From NCBI RefSeq assembly GCF_000428905.1, contig NZ_KE386816.1, forward strand, positions 276,924 to 340,923: 64,000 nt of DNA. Reading direction: 5' to 3'. This document shows, one piece after another, positions 19,430 through 28,996 of the stretch. A model generated the notes under the pieces. The model worked only from the letters and a program-made list of their open reading frames with translations. It ran no database searches and had not been told where the DNA came from. Source of the stretch: Brumicola pallidula DSM 14239 = ACAM 615. Lineage in GTDB: Bacteria > Pseudomonadota > Gammaproteobacteria > Enterobacterales > Alteromonadaceae. A program made the translations under genes and the position numbers. How positions within the stretch are numbered: position 1 is the stretch's first letter; each line of letters begins with the position of its first letter.

Positions 19430-19912
19430 ATGATTGAAGAAACAGGTACCGTTAAAAAAGTGAAAGGTTATGAAGTTTGGATTGAAACCCAAATTAAGAC
19501 CACGTGTGGTACTTGCCATGTCAGTAAAAATTGTGGAACAAGCGTGGTTGCTAAAGCCTTTACTGCGAAACCAGAATTACTCAAACTAATAAGCCTCTAC
19601 GAGTTAAAGGAAGGACAAACTGTCAAATTGGGGATACCAGAAGAGCAACTAATAGGGGCTTCGATGTTGGTATACTTGTTGCCTATTTTAGTCTTAATTG
19701 TATCTGTGTCGTGCATGCAATTCATGCTTCCAGAGTTACATGAAGGTTGGCAAATTTTATTTGGCTTTAGTGCCACAGCGATAAGTTTCTGGCAAATCTC
19801 AAAATTTGCGAAAAAACAGGACAAAGGACAGTTTTCTCCGGTTATTTTGGGCGCAGTAAACGACGCCACTATTACTATGAAAAACGAAATTCCACTCAAA
19901 AAAATAATCTAA
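19430..19912 (+). CDS. rseC: Sigma-E activity modulator RseC
   Basis: Inner-membrane protein of the SoxR-reducing/RseC family. The N-terminal cytoplasmic part carries the cysteine cluster CGTCHVSKNC, a possible iron-sulfur or redox site. Two membrane helices follow (residues about 75-95, SMLVYLLPILVLIVSVS, and about 103-123). At 160 residues it is standard, and it closes the rpoE operon 9 bp after rseB. Confidence 0.93.
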   Translation: MIEETGTVKKVKGYEVWIETQIKTTCGTCHVSKNCGTSVVAKAFTAKPELLKLISLYELKEGQTVKLGIPEEQLIGASMLVYLLPILVLIVSVSCMQFMLPELHEGWQILFGFSATAISFWQISKFAKKQDKGQFSPVILGAVNDATITMKNEIPLKKII

Positions 19913-20171
19913 TTTAGCGCATTTATTTACGTTAAATAATCTCCATAAGTGCAGCGCACAACACTTCTTAAGAAATTATTGTCAAGTTGTGAGCAAGTTA
20001 GCCAGTCAAAGCGTAGTAATAATGCGGTAATCATTCGCATTTGTGCCGATAAAACGGTAAAATCGCATCTTTATTTTTCGCTTATAAGACCAAGGTAAGT
20101 CCGGACAGTAAAATAAAGCGTCTTTGGACTAAATATATACTCTGGTAACTTCAGGACAAGTAGCTAAACTT

Positions 20172-21968
20172 ATGCAACTAAAGAACATTCGCAACTTCAG
20201 TATTATTGCGCATATCGACCACGGCAAGTCGACGCTTGCCGATCGACTTATTCAAACTTGTGGTGGTTTAACTAATCGCGAAATGTCTGCTCAAGTGCTT
20301 GATTCAATGGATATCGAGCGTGAACGCGGAATAACTATTAAAGCGCAAAGTGTAACACTATATTATCAAGCAAAAGATGGTGAAAAGTATCAACTGAACT
20401 TTATTGATACGCCGGGGCATGTCGACTTTACTTATGAAGTATCACGCTCACTAGCTGCGTGTGAAGGGGCGTTATTAGTCGTTGATGCAGGCCAAGGTGT
20501 TGAAGCGCAGACACTTGCAAACTGTTACACCGCAATGGATTTGAATATGGAAGTTGTGCCAATTTTAAATAAAATAGATTTGCCACAAGCTGAGCCAGAG
20601 CGTGTTGCTGAAGAAATTGAAGATATCATCGGCATAGATGCAATCGATGCTGTTCGATGCTCGGCTAAAACCGGCGTAGGCATTGAAGAAGTATTAGAAG
20701 AAATAGTGAGACGCATTCCACCGCCTGTCGGTGACGTTGATGCCCCACTACAGGCATTAATTATTGATTCTTGGTTCGATAACTATCAAGGCGTTGTTTC
20801 CCTTGTGCGCATAGTGGAAGGCCAACTAAATGCAAAAGATAAAATTCAAATTATGTCAAATGGTGTTGTACATCAGGTTGATAAAGTCGGTATTTTTACG
20901 CCAAAACAGACCGACACAGGGACTTTGCGAGCAGGTGAGGTAGGTTTCATTATTGCAGGTATAAAAGAAATCAATGGCGCTCCCGTTGGAGACACCATTA
21001 CCTTAGCTAAAGCGCCTGCTACAAAAGCATTGCCGGGCTTCAAGAAAATTAAACCACAAGTATATGCCGGGTTATTTCCGGTAAGCTCTGATGATTATGA
21101 AGATTTTCGAGACGCACTATCAAAACTCAGTTTAAATGACGCATCTTTGTTTTATGAGCCAGAGAGCTCTGCTGCATTAGGCTTTGGTTTTAGAATTGGC
21201 TTTCTTGGTATGTTGCACATGGAAATCATTCAAGAACGTCTAGAGCGTGAATACGATTTAGATTTGATCACAACGGCACCAACGGTTGTTTATCAAGTCA
21301 AAACCACCAAAGGCGAAGTGCTACAAGTAGATAATCCGTCTAAGCTACCGGCGATTAACGATATCGACGAGATTCGGGAACCGATCGTAGTTGCAAATAT
21401 TCTAGTTCCACAGGAGTATTTAGGTAACGTCATCAAACTTTGTGTAGACAAACGTGGCATGCAAACAGCAATGACATATCACGGTAAACAAGTCGCTGTT
21501 ACTTACGATATGCCAATGGCAGAAGTGGTTCTCGATTTCTTTGATAGACTAAAATCAACCAGTAGAGGCTTTGCATCGCTGGATTATAACTTCAGTCGTT
21601 TTCAAGTCGCCGATATGGTGCGCTTAGACATACTTATTAACGGTGAGCGAGTTGATGCGCTAGCACTTATAACGCACAAAGCGAACTCACAAAAGCGCGG
21701 ACGTGATTTGGTTGATAAATTACAAGAGTTGATCCCAAGACAAATGTTCGATATTGCAATTCAGGCAACCATTGGTACACATATTGTTGCTCGTAGTACG
21801 GTTAAGCAATTACGCAAAAACGTGATTGCAAAGTGCTATGGTGGTGATATCAGCCGTAAGAAAAAGTTATTACAAAAACAAAAAGCTGGTAAAAAGCGTA
21901 TGAAGCAAGTAGGAAATGTAGAGTTACCGCAAGATGCGTTCTTAGCAATCTTGAAGGTGGACAACTAA
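20172..21968 (+). CDS. lepA: Elongation factor 4 (LepA)
   Basis: Ribosome-associated GTPase acting in translation initiation and fidelity. The G domain motifs are [17 protein letters not shown] and NKIDLP. The C-terminal EF4-specific domain ends in [25 protein letters not shown], unique to this family. The 598-residue length is typical. It overlaps the lepB start by one base, the conserved lepA-lepB pair. Confidence 0.98.
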   Translation: MQLKNIRNFSIIAHIDHGKSTLADRLIQTCGGLTNREMSAQVLDSMDIERERGITIKAQSVTLYYQAKDGEKYQLNFIDTPGHVDFTYEVSRSLAACEGALLVVDAGQGVEAQTLANCYTAMDLNMEVVPILNKIDLPQAEPERVAEEIEDIIGIDAIDAVRCSAKTGVGIEEVLEEIVRRIPPPVGDVDAPLQALIIDSWFDNYQGVVSLVRIVEGQLNAKDKIQIMSNGVVHQVDKVGIFTPKQTDTGTLRAGEVGFIIAGIKEINGAPVGDTITLAKAPATKALPGFKKIKPQVYAGLFPVSSDDYEDFRDALSKLSLNDASLFYEPESSAALGFGFRIGFLGMLHMEIIQERLEREYDLDLITTAPTVVYQVKTTKGEVLQVDNPSKLPAINDIDEIREPIVVANILVPQEYLGNVIKLCVDKRGMQTAMTYHGKQVAVTYDMPMAEVVLDFFDRLKSTSRGFASLDYNFSRFQVADMVRLDILINGERVDALALITHKANSQKRGRDLVDKLQELIPRQMFDIAIQATIGTHIVARSTVKQLRKNVIAKCYGGDISRKKKLLQKQKAGKKRMKQVGNVELPQDAFLAILKVDN

Positions 21969-22897
21969 TGGCTAATTATTTTGCAATGTTTCTGGTAGCA
22001 ATGACTGCTATTACAGGTGTTATATGGGCAATTGATGCCTGGTTATTTGCACCTAAAAGAAAAGCAATGGCGCTAGAAGAACGAAAAGCTATTTTAGGTG
22101 ATAACACTATCACTGAGTTAGCAGGCGAGGATGCAGATCCTTATTTGCCTGCCTTAGTGGATAACGCAAAACAGTTTTTTCCCATTTTCGCGCTCGTCAT
22201 GGTGTTTCGTTCTTTTTTGTATGAACCTTTTCAAATTCCCTCTGGCTCGATGATGCCGACCTTGTTAGTGGGTGATTTTATTCTGGTTGAAAAGTTTAGC
22301 TATGGGATTAAAGATCCTATTTTTAGAACTAAGTTAATTGAAACAGGTGAGCCAAAAAGGGGAGATGTCGCTGTATTTAAGTTTCCAAAGGACCCTAATA
22401 TCGATTTTATAAAGCGTATCATCGGTTTGCCTGGCGATAAAATAGTTTATCGTAACAAGCAATTATATATTACTGAGGCCTGCGACGTGCAGCAGCCTTG
22501 CCCAACAGAAAAAGCTGTTAAACAAATTTTTTCAGGTAGAACTGATTACATTAGCCGCGGTGTCTATCTTGAGGAATACACAGAAGACCTAGGTAATAAA
22601 CAGCATTCTCTATTGCGCAATCCAAGAGCTATCGACGCAACAGCGCGCTACGAGCCAGTGCAGCCAGGAACTGCTATTAATGAGTGGATTGTTCCGGCTG
22701 AAAGCTATTTTGCGATGGGAGACAATCGTGATAATAGTGAAGATGGTCGTTATTGGGGTTTTATTCCAGAGGCTAACTTAGTTGGTGAGGCCGTGCTCAT
22801 TTGGGTTAGTTTTGAGTTTGACCGAGTGCCAGAAGACTTGGTACCTACATGGGTGCCCTCTGGTATTCGTTTTGAACGCAGTGGTAGTATTAATTAG
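21968..22897 (+). CDS. lepB: Signal peptidase I
   Basis: Inner-membrane serine protease removing signal peptides of exported proteins. Two membrane segments occur near residues 3-25 and 70-88. The catalytic serine is Ser94 in IPSGSMMPTL and the general-base lysine Lys149 in FIKRIIGLPGDK; the GDNRDNSEDGRYWGF box is intact. The 309-residue length matches the family. Directly coupled to lepA and followed after 135 bp by rnc. Confidence 0.97.
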   Translation: MANYFAMFLVAMTAITGVIWAIDAWLFAPKRKAMALEERKAILGDNTITELAGEDADPYLPALVDNAKQFFPIFALVMVFRSFLYEPFQIPSGSMMPTLLVGDFILVEKFSYGIKDPIFRTKLIETGEPKRGDVAVFKFPKDPNIDFIKRIIGLPGDKIVYRNKQLYITEACDVQQPCPTEKAVKQIFSGRTDYISRGVYLEEYTEDLGNKQHSLLRNPRAIDATARYEPVQPGTAINEWIVPAESYFAMGDNRDNSEDGRYWGFIPEANLVGEAVLIWVSFEFDRVPEDLVPTWVPSGIRFERSGSIN

Positions 22898-22974
22898 TTG
22901 GCGCTTATTGCCAATAGTGGCCTAACTGTCTAAATGATAGTTAACATCAAAGGTGTCTATATCTTTTGCGTTTC

Positions 22975-22993
22975 CGGTAAGTAGTTATTACCG
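22975..22993 (+). promoter_or_regulatory. Stem-loop in the rnc leader
   Basis: CGGTAA at 22975-22980 and TTACCG at 22988-22993 enclose a 7-base loop; outer TTG/CAA bases may extend the stem with a bulge. It lies 40 bp before the rnc start. In E. coli RNase III cuts a stem in its own leader, so this is a candidate autoregulation site, but the stem is short. Confidence 0.35.
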
Positions 22994-23032
22994 CAAGAGT
23001 CGCAAATTAAATAGGCATCGCAAAGAGCTATA

Positions 23033-23707
23033 ATGAATCCATATATAAGATTAGACAAAGTACTTGGCTATACATTTGAGAATGAGGCTTTGCTTGAGCA
23101 AGCATTTACGCACCGTAGCGCTGCTAAAATTCACAATGAAAGACTCGAGTTTTTGGGCGATGCAGTGCTAGGTATGGTTGTTGCTGACCTGTTATACCTG
23201 CAATTTCCGGAGCAACCTGAAGGCAAGTTAACGAGAATGCGTTCATCACTCGTAAAGGGCGATACTTTGGCACTTATTGCCAAAGAACATGACTTCGGTG
23301 CTTTATTGAAATTAGGTTCTGGCGAAATGAAAAGTGGAGGCCATCGACGTAGCTCAACCTTAGCTGATGTTGTTGAAGCGGTTATAGGCGCGATATTTTT
23401 AGAAGCGGGTATAGATGCGGCCAAAAATACGATAATTAAATTATTTGCTAGTCGCATTGAAAAGCTCGACCCGTATAGACAAATAAAAGACAACAAAACA
23501 CAGCTGCAAGAATTTTTGCAGTCCAGACAATTGCCTCTACCAAACTACGAAGTCATATCGATTAGTGGTAAGGACCATGCGCAAACTTTTGAAGTTGATT
23601 GCACCGTCGAGCCATTGAATACAAGCCAGATTGGTAAAGGAAAAAGTCGTCGACAGGCCGAGCAAAACGCAGCTAAACAAACATTAGAGAAGTTATTAAA
23701 TGAGTAA
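23033..23707 (+). CDS. rnc: Ribonuclease III
   Basis: Double-strand-specific endonuclease for rRNA and mRNA processing. The signature [13 protein letters not shown] is in place near residue 38, the second catalytic region ([16 protein letters not shown]) near residue 115, and a double-stranded RNA-binding domain ends in [16 protein letters not shown]. The 224-residue length is normal. It overlaps era by 8 bp. Confidence 0.98.
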   Translation: MNPYIRLDKVLGYTFENEALLEQAFTHRSAAKIHNERLEFLGDAVLGMVVADLLYLQFPEQPEGKLTRMRSSLVKGDTLALIAKEHDFGALLKLGSGEMKSGGHRRSSTLADVVEAVIGAIFLEAGIDAAKNTIIKLFASRIEKLDPYRQIKDNKTQLQEFLQSRQLPLPNYEVISISGKDHAQTFEVDCTVEPLNTSQIGKGKSRRQAEQNAAKQTLEKLLNE

Positions 23708-24605
23708 TAAACATTGTGGGATGGTTGCCATCGTTGGTCGCCCGAATGTTGGTAAATCGACTATTTTAAATCAAATTTTAGGTCAAAAAGTCAGTATTAC
23801 CTCACGCAAGCCGCAAACAACGCGACATCGCATCATGGGTATTGATACCTTGGATGATCGCCAAGCAATATATGTCGATACTCCCGGCTTACATGGTGAC
23901 GAAAAGCGTGCTATTAACCGCTTGATGAACCGCGCTGCGGCAAGTTCATTGGGTGAAGTGTTTTTAGTTTTGTTTATTATCGAGGGAACACGGTGGACTG
24001 AAGATGATGATCTGGTTTTATCTAAAATAAAACAGGCCAATATACCTTGTTGGTTAGTGGTTAATAAAACTGACAAAGTCACTGACAAAGCGCTTTTAAT
24101 GGATACGTTAAAAACCCTTAACGAAAAGCATGATTTTGAAAACGTTATTCCAGTCAGCGCTAAACAAAATAAACAAATCGACCATTTGCGTCAACTCGTA
24201 ATGAAGGCGTTACCACCGAGTGAGTTTTATTTCCCTGAAGATTATATTACTGACCGTTCAAGTCGATTTATGGCGGCTGAAATAATCAGAGAAAAATTGA
24301 TGCGTTTTACCGGCGACGAATTGCCTTATGCAACAACGGTTGAAATAGAACAGTTTAAGCTTACGCCAAGAGGTATTTACCATATCAATGGCTTAATATT
24401 GGTGGATCGCGAAACACAAAAACGTATGATTATTGGTAAATCAGGCAGTCACCTTAAAACCATGGGCGCCGAGGCGCGAAAGGATATGGAAGCATTATTT
24501 GATAATAAAGTATTTCTTGAGTTGTGGGTTAAGGTCAAAGCTGGTTGGGCGGATGATGAACGTGCATTGCGATCCCTTGGTTACGATAATGACTATAAAG
24601 GATAA
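23700..24605 (+). CDS. era: GTPase Era
   Basis: GTPase that binds 16S rRNA and helps assemble the 30S subunit. Motifs are [12 protein letters not shown] (G1), DTPGLHG (G3) and NKTDK (G4), with a C-terminal KH domain ([19 protein letters not shown]). The 301-residue product is standard. It overlaps rnc by 8 bp; the recO and pdxJ genes that often follow are absent here, and pdxH comes next. Confidence 0.98.
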   Translation: MSNKHCGMVAIVGRPNVGKSTILNQILGQKVSITSRKPQTTRHRIMGIDTLDDRQAIYVDTPGLHGDEKRAINRLMNRAAASSLGEVFLVLFIIEGTRWTEDDDLVLSKIKQANIPCWLVVNKTDKVTDKALLMDTLKTLNEKHDFENVIPVSAKQNKQIDHLRQLVMKALPPSEFYFPEDYITDRSSRFMAAEIIREKLMRFTGDELPYATTVEIEQFKLTPRGIYHINGLILVDRETQKRMIIGKSGSHLKTMGAEARKDMEALFDNKVFLELWVKVKAGWADDERALRSLGYDNDYKG

Positions 24606-24651
24606 TGCACCTTAAAAAACTATTTTTAGTGCTATTGTGGGACAAACAAAT

Positions 24652-25293
24652 ATGCAAGAGCTCAGTGATTTTAGAAAAGAATATACAGCGGGTCGTTTAA
24701 CATCAGAGGCGCTTACGGAGCATCCTGTCGATTTATTTAAAGTATGGTTAGATGACGCGATTAACGCAAAACTTCCCGATCCAAATGCCATGACAGTGGC
24801 TACTGTGGATGCAACAGGGCAACCCAGCCAACGTATTGTGTTACTGAAAGACTTGAGTAACGAAGGTTTTGTCTTTTACACTAATTTGGGTAGTCGTAAA
24901 GCGAAAGATTTAGCCCATAATTCAAAAATTTCGTTACACTTTCCATGGTACTTTTTGGAGCGTCAAGTCAGAGTTAATGGTGTTGCTAAAGCCCTCTCAA
25001 GAACCGAAGTTGCGAAATACTTTTTGTCTCGTCCCAAAGACAGCCAATTAGGCGCTTGGGCATCACAACAAAGTCAGCCAATTTCAACGCGTGAATTATT
25101 AGTAACTCAGTTTGCTCAAATGAAAGAAAAGTTTGCCAACGGTCAAGTGCCGTTACCCGACTTTTGGGGTGGTTTTCGTGTTGAGCCCCAGCAAATCGAA
25201 TTTTGGCAAGGAGGCGAACATCGCTTACATGATCGCTTCGAATATAATAAACAAGATAGTGGCAGTTGGACAACACAACGATTAATGCCGTAG
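24652..25293 (+). CDS. pdxH: Pyridoxamine 5'-phosphate oxidase
   Basis: FMN enzyme that makes pyridoxal 5'-phosphate from PNP or PMP. Family features are [22 protein letters not shown] near residue 50, [13 protein letters not shown], the [14 protein letters not shown] strand, and the C-terminal RLHDRFEY...RLMP ending. Start chosen at ATG 24652 ([11 protein letters not shown]); a GTG at 24637 would add five residues. Only 3 bp separate it from the TatD-family gene. Confidence 0.96.
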   Translation: MQELSDFRKEYTAGRLTSEALTEHPVDLFKVWLDDAINAKLPDPNAMTVATVDATGQPSQRIVLLKDLSNEGFVFYTNLGSRKAKDLAHNSKISLHFPWYFLERQVRVNGVAKALSRTEVAKYFLSRPKDSQLGAWASQQSQPISTRELLVTQFAQMKEKFANGQVPLPDFWGGFRVEPQQIEFWQGGEHRLHDRFEYNKQDSGSWTTQRLMP

Positions 25294-25296
25294 GTT

Positions 25297-26079
25297 ATGA
25301 TTGATAGCCATTGTCATATCGACCTTGAGGTATTTGATAGCGACCGTGACAATGTATTAAAACATGCCTTTGACGTAGGTATAGAGCGCCTGTTAGTACT
25401 CGGCTTAAGTAATCAGCAATTTGGTAGATTACTAGACTTAAAACGGCGATATACACGGGTCGATATCGCGTTAGGTTTACATCCTTATTTTCTTAAATTA
25501 CAAGACACAGCACAGACTCAACTTATGCTCGATGAGTTGTCACACTTGGCCAACTTGTATCAAGACCGTTATATCGCTTTTGGTGAAATGGGCTTGGATG
25601 GCAGTTTATCGCTAGACATGGCGTATCAAAAGGAAATATTGTGCGCTCAGCTTAGCCTTGCTGAGGAGTATAAAAAACCTGTTATTTTACATCACAGAAA
25701 ATCCCACAATCACCTAATCCGCCTTTTGAAAGAACAAAAATATCAAGGAGGAGGCATACTTCATGCATTTTCAGGTAGTTATCATGAAGCGATGACGTAT
25801 ATTGATATGGGTTTTTTATTAGGAGTAGGTGGCACTATCACCTATTTGCGTGCTAGTAAAACCAGAGACAGTATTGCGAGGCTTCCGCTAGATAAACTTG
25901 TTATTGAGACAGATTCACCTGATATGCCGCTGAGTGGCTTTCAGGGGCAGCGCAACCAACCAAGTCAACTCGGGTTGGTTGTTAACGCCTTGGCTGAACT
26001 CAAAAAAATATCTTCACAAGAAATTCAACAACAAACAACGATGAATTATCTAACGCTTTTTGGTTTATCACTGAACTGA
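25297..26079 (+). CDS. TatD-family metal-dependent hydrolase (YjjV type)
   Basis: Predicted metal-dependent deoxyribonuclease of the amidohydrolase fold. Metal ligands are visible in DSHCHID at the N terminus, GEMGLDG, ILHHRKSHN, LHAFSGS and IETDSPDMPL. The 260-residue length and the form of these motifs fit YjjV more than TatD itself. It follows pdxH by 3 bp. Its last 34 bp overlap the 3' end of ytjB on the opposite strand. Confidence 0.88.
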   Translation: MIDSHCHIDLEVFDSDRDNVLKHAFDVGIERLLVLGLSNQQFGRLLDLKRRYTRVDIALGLHPYFLKLQDTAQTQLMLDELSHLANLYQDRYIAFGEMGLDGSLSLDMAYQKEILCAQLSLAEEYKKPVILHHRKSHNHLIRLLKEQKYQGGGILHAFSGSYHEAMTYIDMGFLLGVGGTITYLRASKTRDSIARLPLDKLVIETDSPDMPLSGFQGQRNQPSQLGLVVNALAELKKISSQEIQQQTTMNYLTLFGLSLN

Positions 26080-26654
26080 TAGTTAGCTCGTACTTTATAA
26101 AATAGACGAGTTAATATTATCGCGCAGATAGCGGTTAACAGCATAATTAGGCCAGTTTGCACTAGTTGCGAGCGATTAAATGCTTTGTGATGTTTAATAA
26201 TAGCTTCGCGGTCAAGTAACAGTTTTACGTAACCGATGGTTTTACCGTCATATATGATGTCTTCAACGAAAATAAGCGGTGGTTGGTCCAACACTCTAAA
26301 TTGCTCTATGATCGAATAATTTTCATCAAAACTTTTAATTGTTTTACCGGACTGGTCATATAAAGAGGTACCTTTGACTAAACTATCAGTTTCAATTGTA
26401 CTGACATAGTTTTCGATACTTTCTTGGTCATCTTTTTGTAACGGCCCCGCTAGCATCCGCGAGGCTTGAGCGGCCAAACTCCTGCCCAGTTGTTCTGACT
26501 CTAAGCTATACCATTCATTCGCATTTTTGTTGTGCATAAACCACAAATTAACACCTATAACCACAATACACACAGCCAGTATAAAATTGGATATGCGCTT
26601 TAACATGGAAAATTTAGGTGTGCTTTGCTTAGACAAGCGTTTCTCAGTGGTCAT
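26046..26654 (-). CDS. ytjB: AhpA/YtjB-family inner-membrane protein
   Basis: Membrane protein of the YtjB (formerly Smp) family, function unclear. It has a membrane helix at about residues 21-40 (ISNFILAVCIVVIGVNLWF), a periplasmic domain of about 120 residues (SLYDQSGKTIKSF, KTIGYVKLLLD) resembling a sensor fold, and a second helix near residues 165-185. It is divergent from serB with a 115-bp spacer, the same arrangement as in E. coli. No kinase or cyclase domain is attached. Confidence 0.85.
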   Translation of the reverse strand: MTTEKRLSKQSTPKFSMLKRISNFILAVCIVVIGVNLWFMHNKNANEWYSLESEQLGRSLAAQASRMLAGPLQKDDQESIENYVSTIETDSLVKGTSLYDQSGKTIKSFDENYSIIEQFRVLDQPPLIFVEDIIYDGKTIGYVKLLLDREAIIKHHKAFNRSQLVQTGLIMLLTAICAIILTRLFYKVRANYQFSDKPKSVR

Positions 26655-26769
26655 GACATTTCAGCAACAATAGGATAAATAACCCTTTTTGCCAAGACTT
26701 TGTTTTATTGCTGATAGCCTTTAGGTATCATTAGGCTTATAAAGGAAACACGTATTCTTAGGATCTATT

Positions 26770-27894
26770 TTGTACCTTGTACCCACACAAACTAGCACGC
26801 AACTGAGTAGCGCTAAGTTCGCTAACTATCTAGCACAAAAAAACATATTGTGGATAGTTTATGACGCTCAAAATAAAGAGTGTGCAAATAAGCCGCAATT
26901 AAACGACACAGTTGATAACACCGCAATACAAGCATTGAGATGTAAATGGTATAGCCAGAATAATATGAATGGCGGTGATCAAACATCAAATATTAAAAGC
27001 AACAATATTTTTCGTACTCTTATTGTCGCTGCTCCAGGCCTTAATTTTCCGATGCTTGAGGAAATTGTTGCTGCGCTACCCATTCAATCAAACTCAGTCA
27101 AAGTCACTGCGAATGGCTACCATGGCGCATTTGATAAAATGGTGGTGAATATAGACTGCCACATCGATGAGTCTGAGATAACAACAAAAGAACTCAACAG
27201 GAAACTTAAACTGCTAAGTGATGCTCTTTTCATTGATGTCTTTTGGAAACCTAATATCTCTTTTGAGCGCAAGGGACTTGCCGTCTTTGACATGGACAGT
27301 ACCTTGATAGAAATGGAATGTATAGACGAAATTGCTAAATTAGCCGGTGTGGGTGACGTCGTTAGTAGAGTAACTGAACAAGCAATGCTTGGTGAAATTG
27401 CTTTTGCACAAAGCTTATATCAACGTGTAGCATGCTTGAATGGGGTGGAGTTGGATGCTTTACTAAATATACGTAAGCGTCTGCCATTCATGCCTGGTTT
27501 TACTGTCCTGATAAATGAGTTAAAACGCAATGAATGGAAAATTGCAATAGCATCTGGGGGATTTACTTATTTTGCTGATCACATAAAGGCCCTATTCGAA
27601 TTAGACTACGCCTTTAGCAACACCCTAGAAGTTAAAGATAATAAACTCACAGGTAAAGTTTTAGGTAAGGTTGTTGATGCTCAAGCGAAAGCAGATATTT
27701 TGCAACAGCTAGCAAAAGAAAATGACATTCCCATCGCAAACACGATCGCCGTTGGCGATGGCGCTAACGACTTAGTGATGATGTCGGTGGCAGGTACTGG
27801 TATCGCGTTTAAGGCTAAACCTAAAGTACAAGAGCAAGCAGCTAACTCAATTCGTTTTAGCGGTTTGGAAGCAGTGTTGTACTTGTTGGGTTAA
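26770..27894 (+). CDS. serB: Phosphoserine phosphatase
   Basis: Last step of serine synthesis: dephosphorylates phosphoserine. The HAD motifs are VFDMDSTLIEMECIDEIA (motif I), IASGGFTYF (motif II) and GDGANDLVMM (motif III). The N-terminal 170 residues resemble the degenerate ACT-like region of gammaproteobacterial SerB. The start is taken as TTG at 26770, with an AGGA-like site 6 bp upstream, giving 374 residues, longer than E. coli SerB; it is the least certain part. The 3' end overlaps creA by 38 bp on the opposite strand. Confidence 0.94.
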   Translation: MYLVPTQTSTQLSSAKFANYLAQKNILWIVYDAQNKECANKPQLNDTVDNTAIQALRCKWYSQNNMNGGDQTSNIKSNNIFRTLIVAAPGLNFPMLEEIVAALPIQSNSVKVTANGYHGAFDKMVVNIDCHIDESEITTKELNRKLKLLSDALFIDVFWKPNISFERKGLAVFDMDSTLIEMECIDEIAKLAGVGDVVSRVTEQAMLGEIAFAQSLYQRVACLNGVELDALLNIRKRLPFMPGFTVLINELKRNEWKIAIASGGFTYFADHIKALFELDYAFSNTLEVKDNKLTGKVLGKVVDAQAKADILQQLAKENDIPIANTIAVGDGANDLVMMSVAGTGIAFKAKPKVQEQAANSIRFSGLEAVLYLLG

Positions 27895-28348
27895 CATACG
27901 CCTGAGTTCCCCAAAGTGGCACGGTTGATAAACTGTGCTTGAAGCTGCCAGAGGTTTCCTTAGTAGAATAGGACACGTACATTAAAGTTTGAGAGTCAGA
28001 GTCAAACACACGACGTATTTTCATTGTTTTGAAAAAAATACTTTTCGATTTTCTAAACACAATTTCCCCAGACTTTGACTTGTCAATTTGCGTAATCATA
28101 GCAGCGGTGATTTCACCGGTTTGCCTGCACGCAATTGAGCTATCTGAAGGATCGGCTAAGCTTAAATCGGCCTCAATGCTGGCAACATGACAAGTCACAC
28201 CTGTCACTAATGGGTCAACAAGGGTATTGAGTTTAATATCTTGAGTGGTAAATACGCCCAGTGAAATATCGCCCACCTCTGATTTGTCACACCCAACTAG
28301 TCCACTTGCAAACACCAGTGCAATTGCGTGTAATTTATATTTATTCAT
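27857..28348 (-). CDS. creA: CreA-family lipoprotein
   Basis: CreA-family protein of unknown function, here with a lipoprotein signal: a hydrophobic leader ending ASGLVGC (Cys20), so probably membrane-anchored in the periplasm. Family marks are VGDISLGVFTTQDIKL, DPLVTGVTCHVAS, DSSIACRQTGEI, a double-lysine KSIFFKTMKIRRVFD strand and the closing STVPLWG. The 163-residue length fits. It is convergent with serB and overlaps it. Confidence 0.85.
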   Translation of the reverse strand: MNKYKLHAIALVFASGLVGCDKSEVGDISLGVFTTQDIKLNTLVDPLVTGVTCHVASIEADLSLADPSDSSIACRQTGEITAAMITQIDKSKSGEIVFRKSKSIFFKTMKIRRVFDSDSQTLMYVSYSTKETSGSFKHSLSTVPLWGTQAYVNPTSTTLLPNR

Positions 28349-28996
28349 GTACTACCTTTAAAGATGATTAGATGTCGCTACAAATAGTCGTAACAAACGG
28401 TTGATATTAATCTAGCACTCAATCAAAGTTGCAAGCAAGCTAACGATGCATCATTTGAGATTATGTCTGAGTGAAACGTAAAATACAGGCAAAAAAAGAG
28501 CATATCCTTGCCGTCTTCTTTCTTTATCTAATGTCTGTATTGATGGTGTTATATTAAATAACGAAATAGAAATAGCTCTGTTATGAGATGGACTCATTAA
28601 AACCATGAATTAGCGCCTATAAGGTATAGAAAAAATAAAAGGTTTTATAGCTGATGCATAATAAATGTAGTAGAAACAATAAACCAAATCAAAACATTGT
28701 TTTTGTTTTAAACTAAAGTCTAATTTTTTTGTACTTAATAATTTTTTATCTCTTATTAATACATATAAAACAAAAGTTTAAATTATTTTAATAAAACAGT
28801 TTTACTTTATTAGAGGGGTAGTGAGTAAAAAGAACTTATTCAATCCGAAATGCAGTGTTTCAATTGCAAAATATACACTTAATTATGGTTGAACATAAAA
28901 AAAGTGTTTAAAAAATGCACATTTCGATTAATACAACAATCGATACCCAATAGCGAAGCACTACCAGTGGATATATATTGCCTTTAAAAAGCCAAT
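28349..28996. other. Long AT-rich intergenic region
   Basis: No coding frame is supported over 648 bp between the creA start and the end of the PilZ gene, both on the minus strand. The part from about 28660 to 28900 is strikingly A/T-rich, with runs of T and A. It must hold the creA promoter near its left end. I see no tRNA-like or strongly paired structure. Confidence 0.6.
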
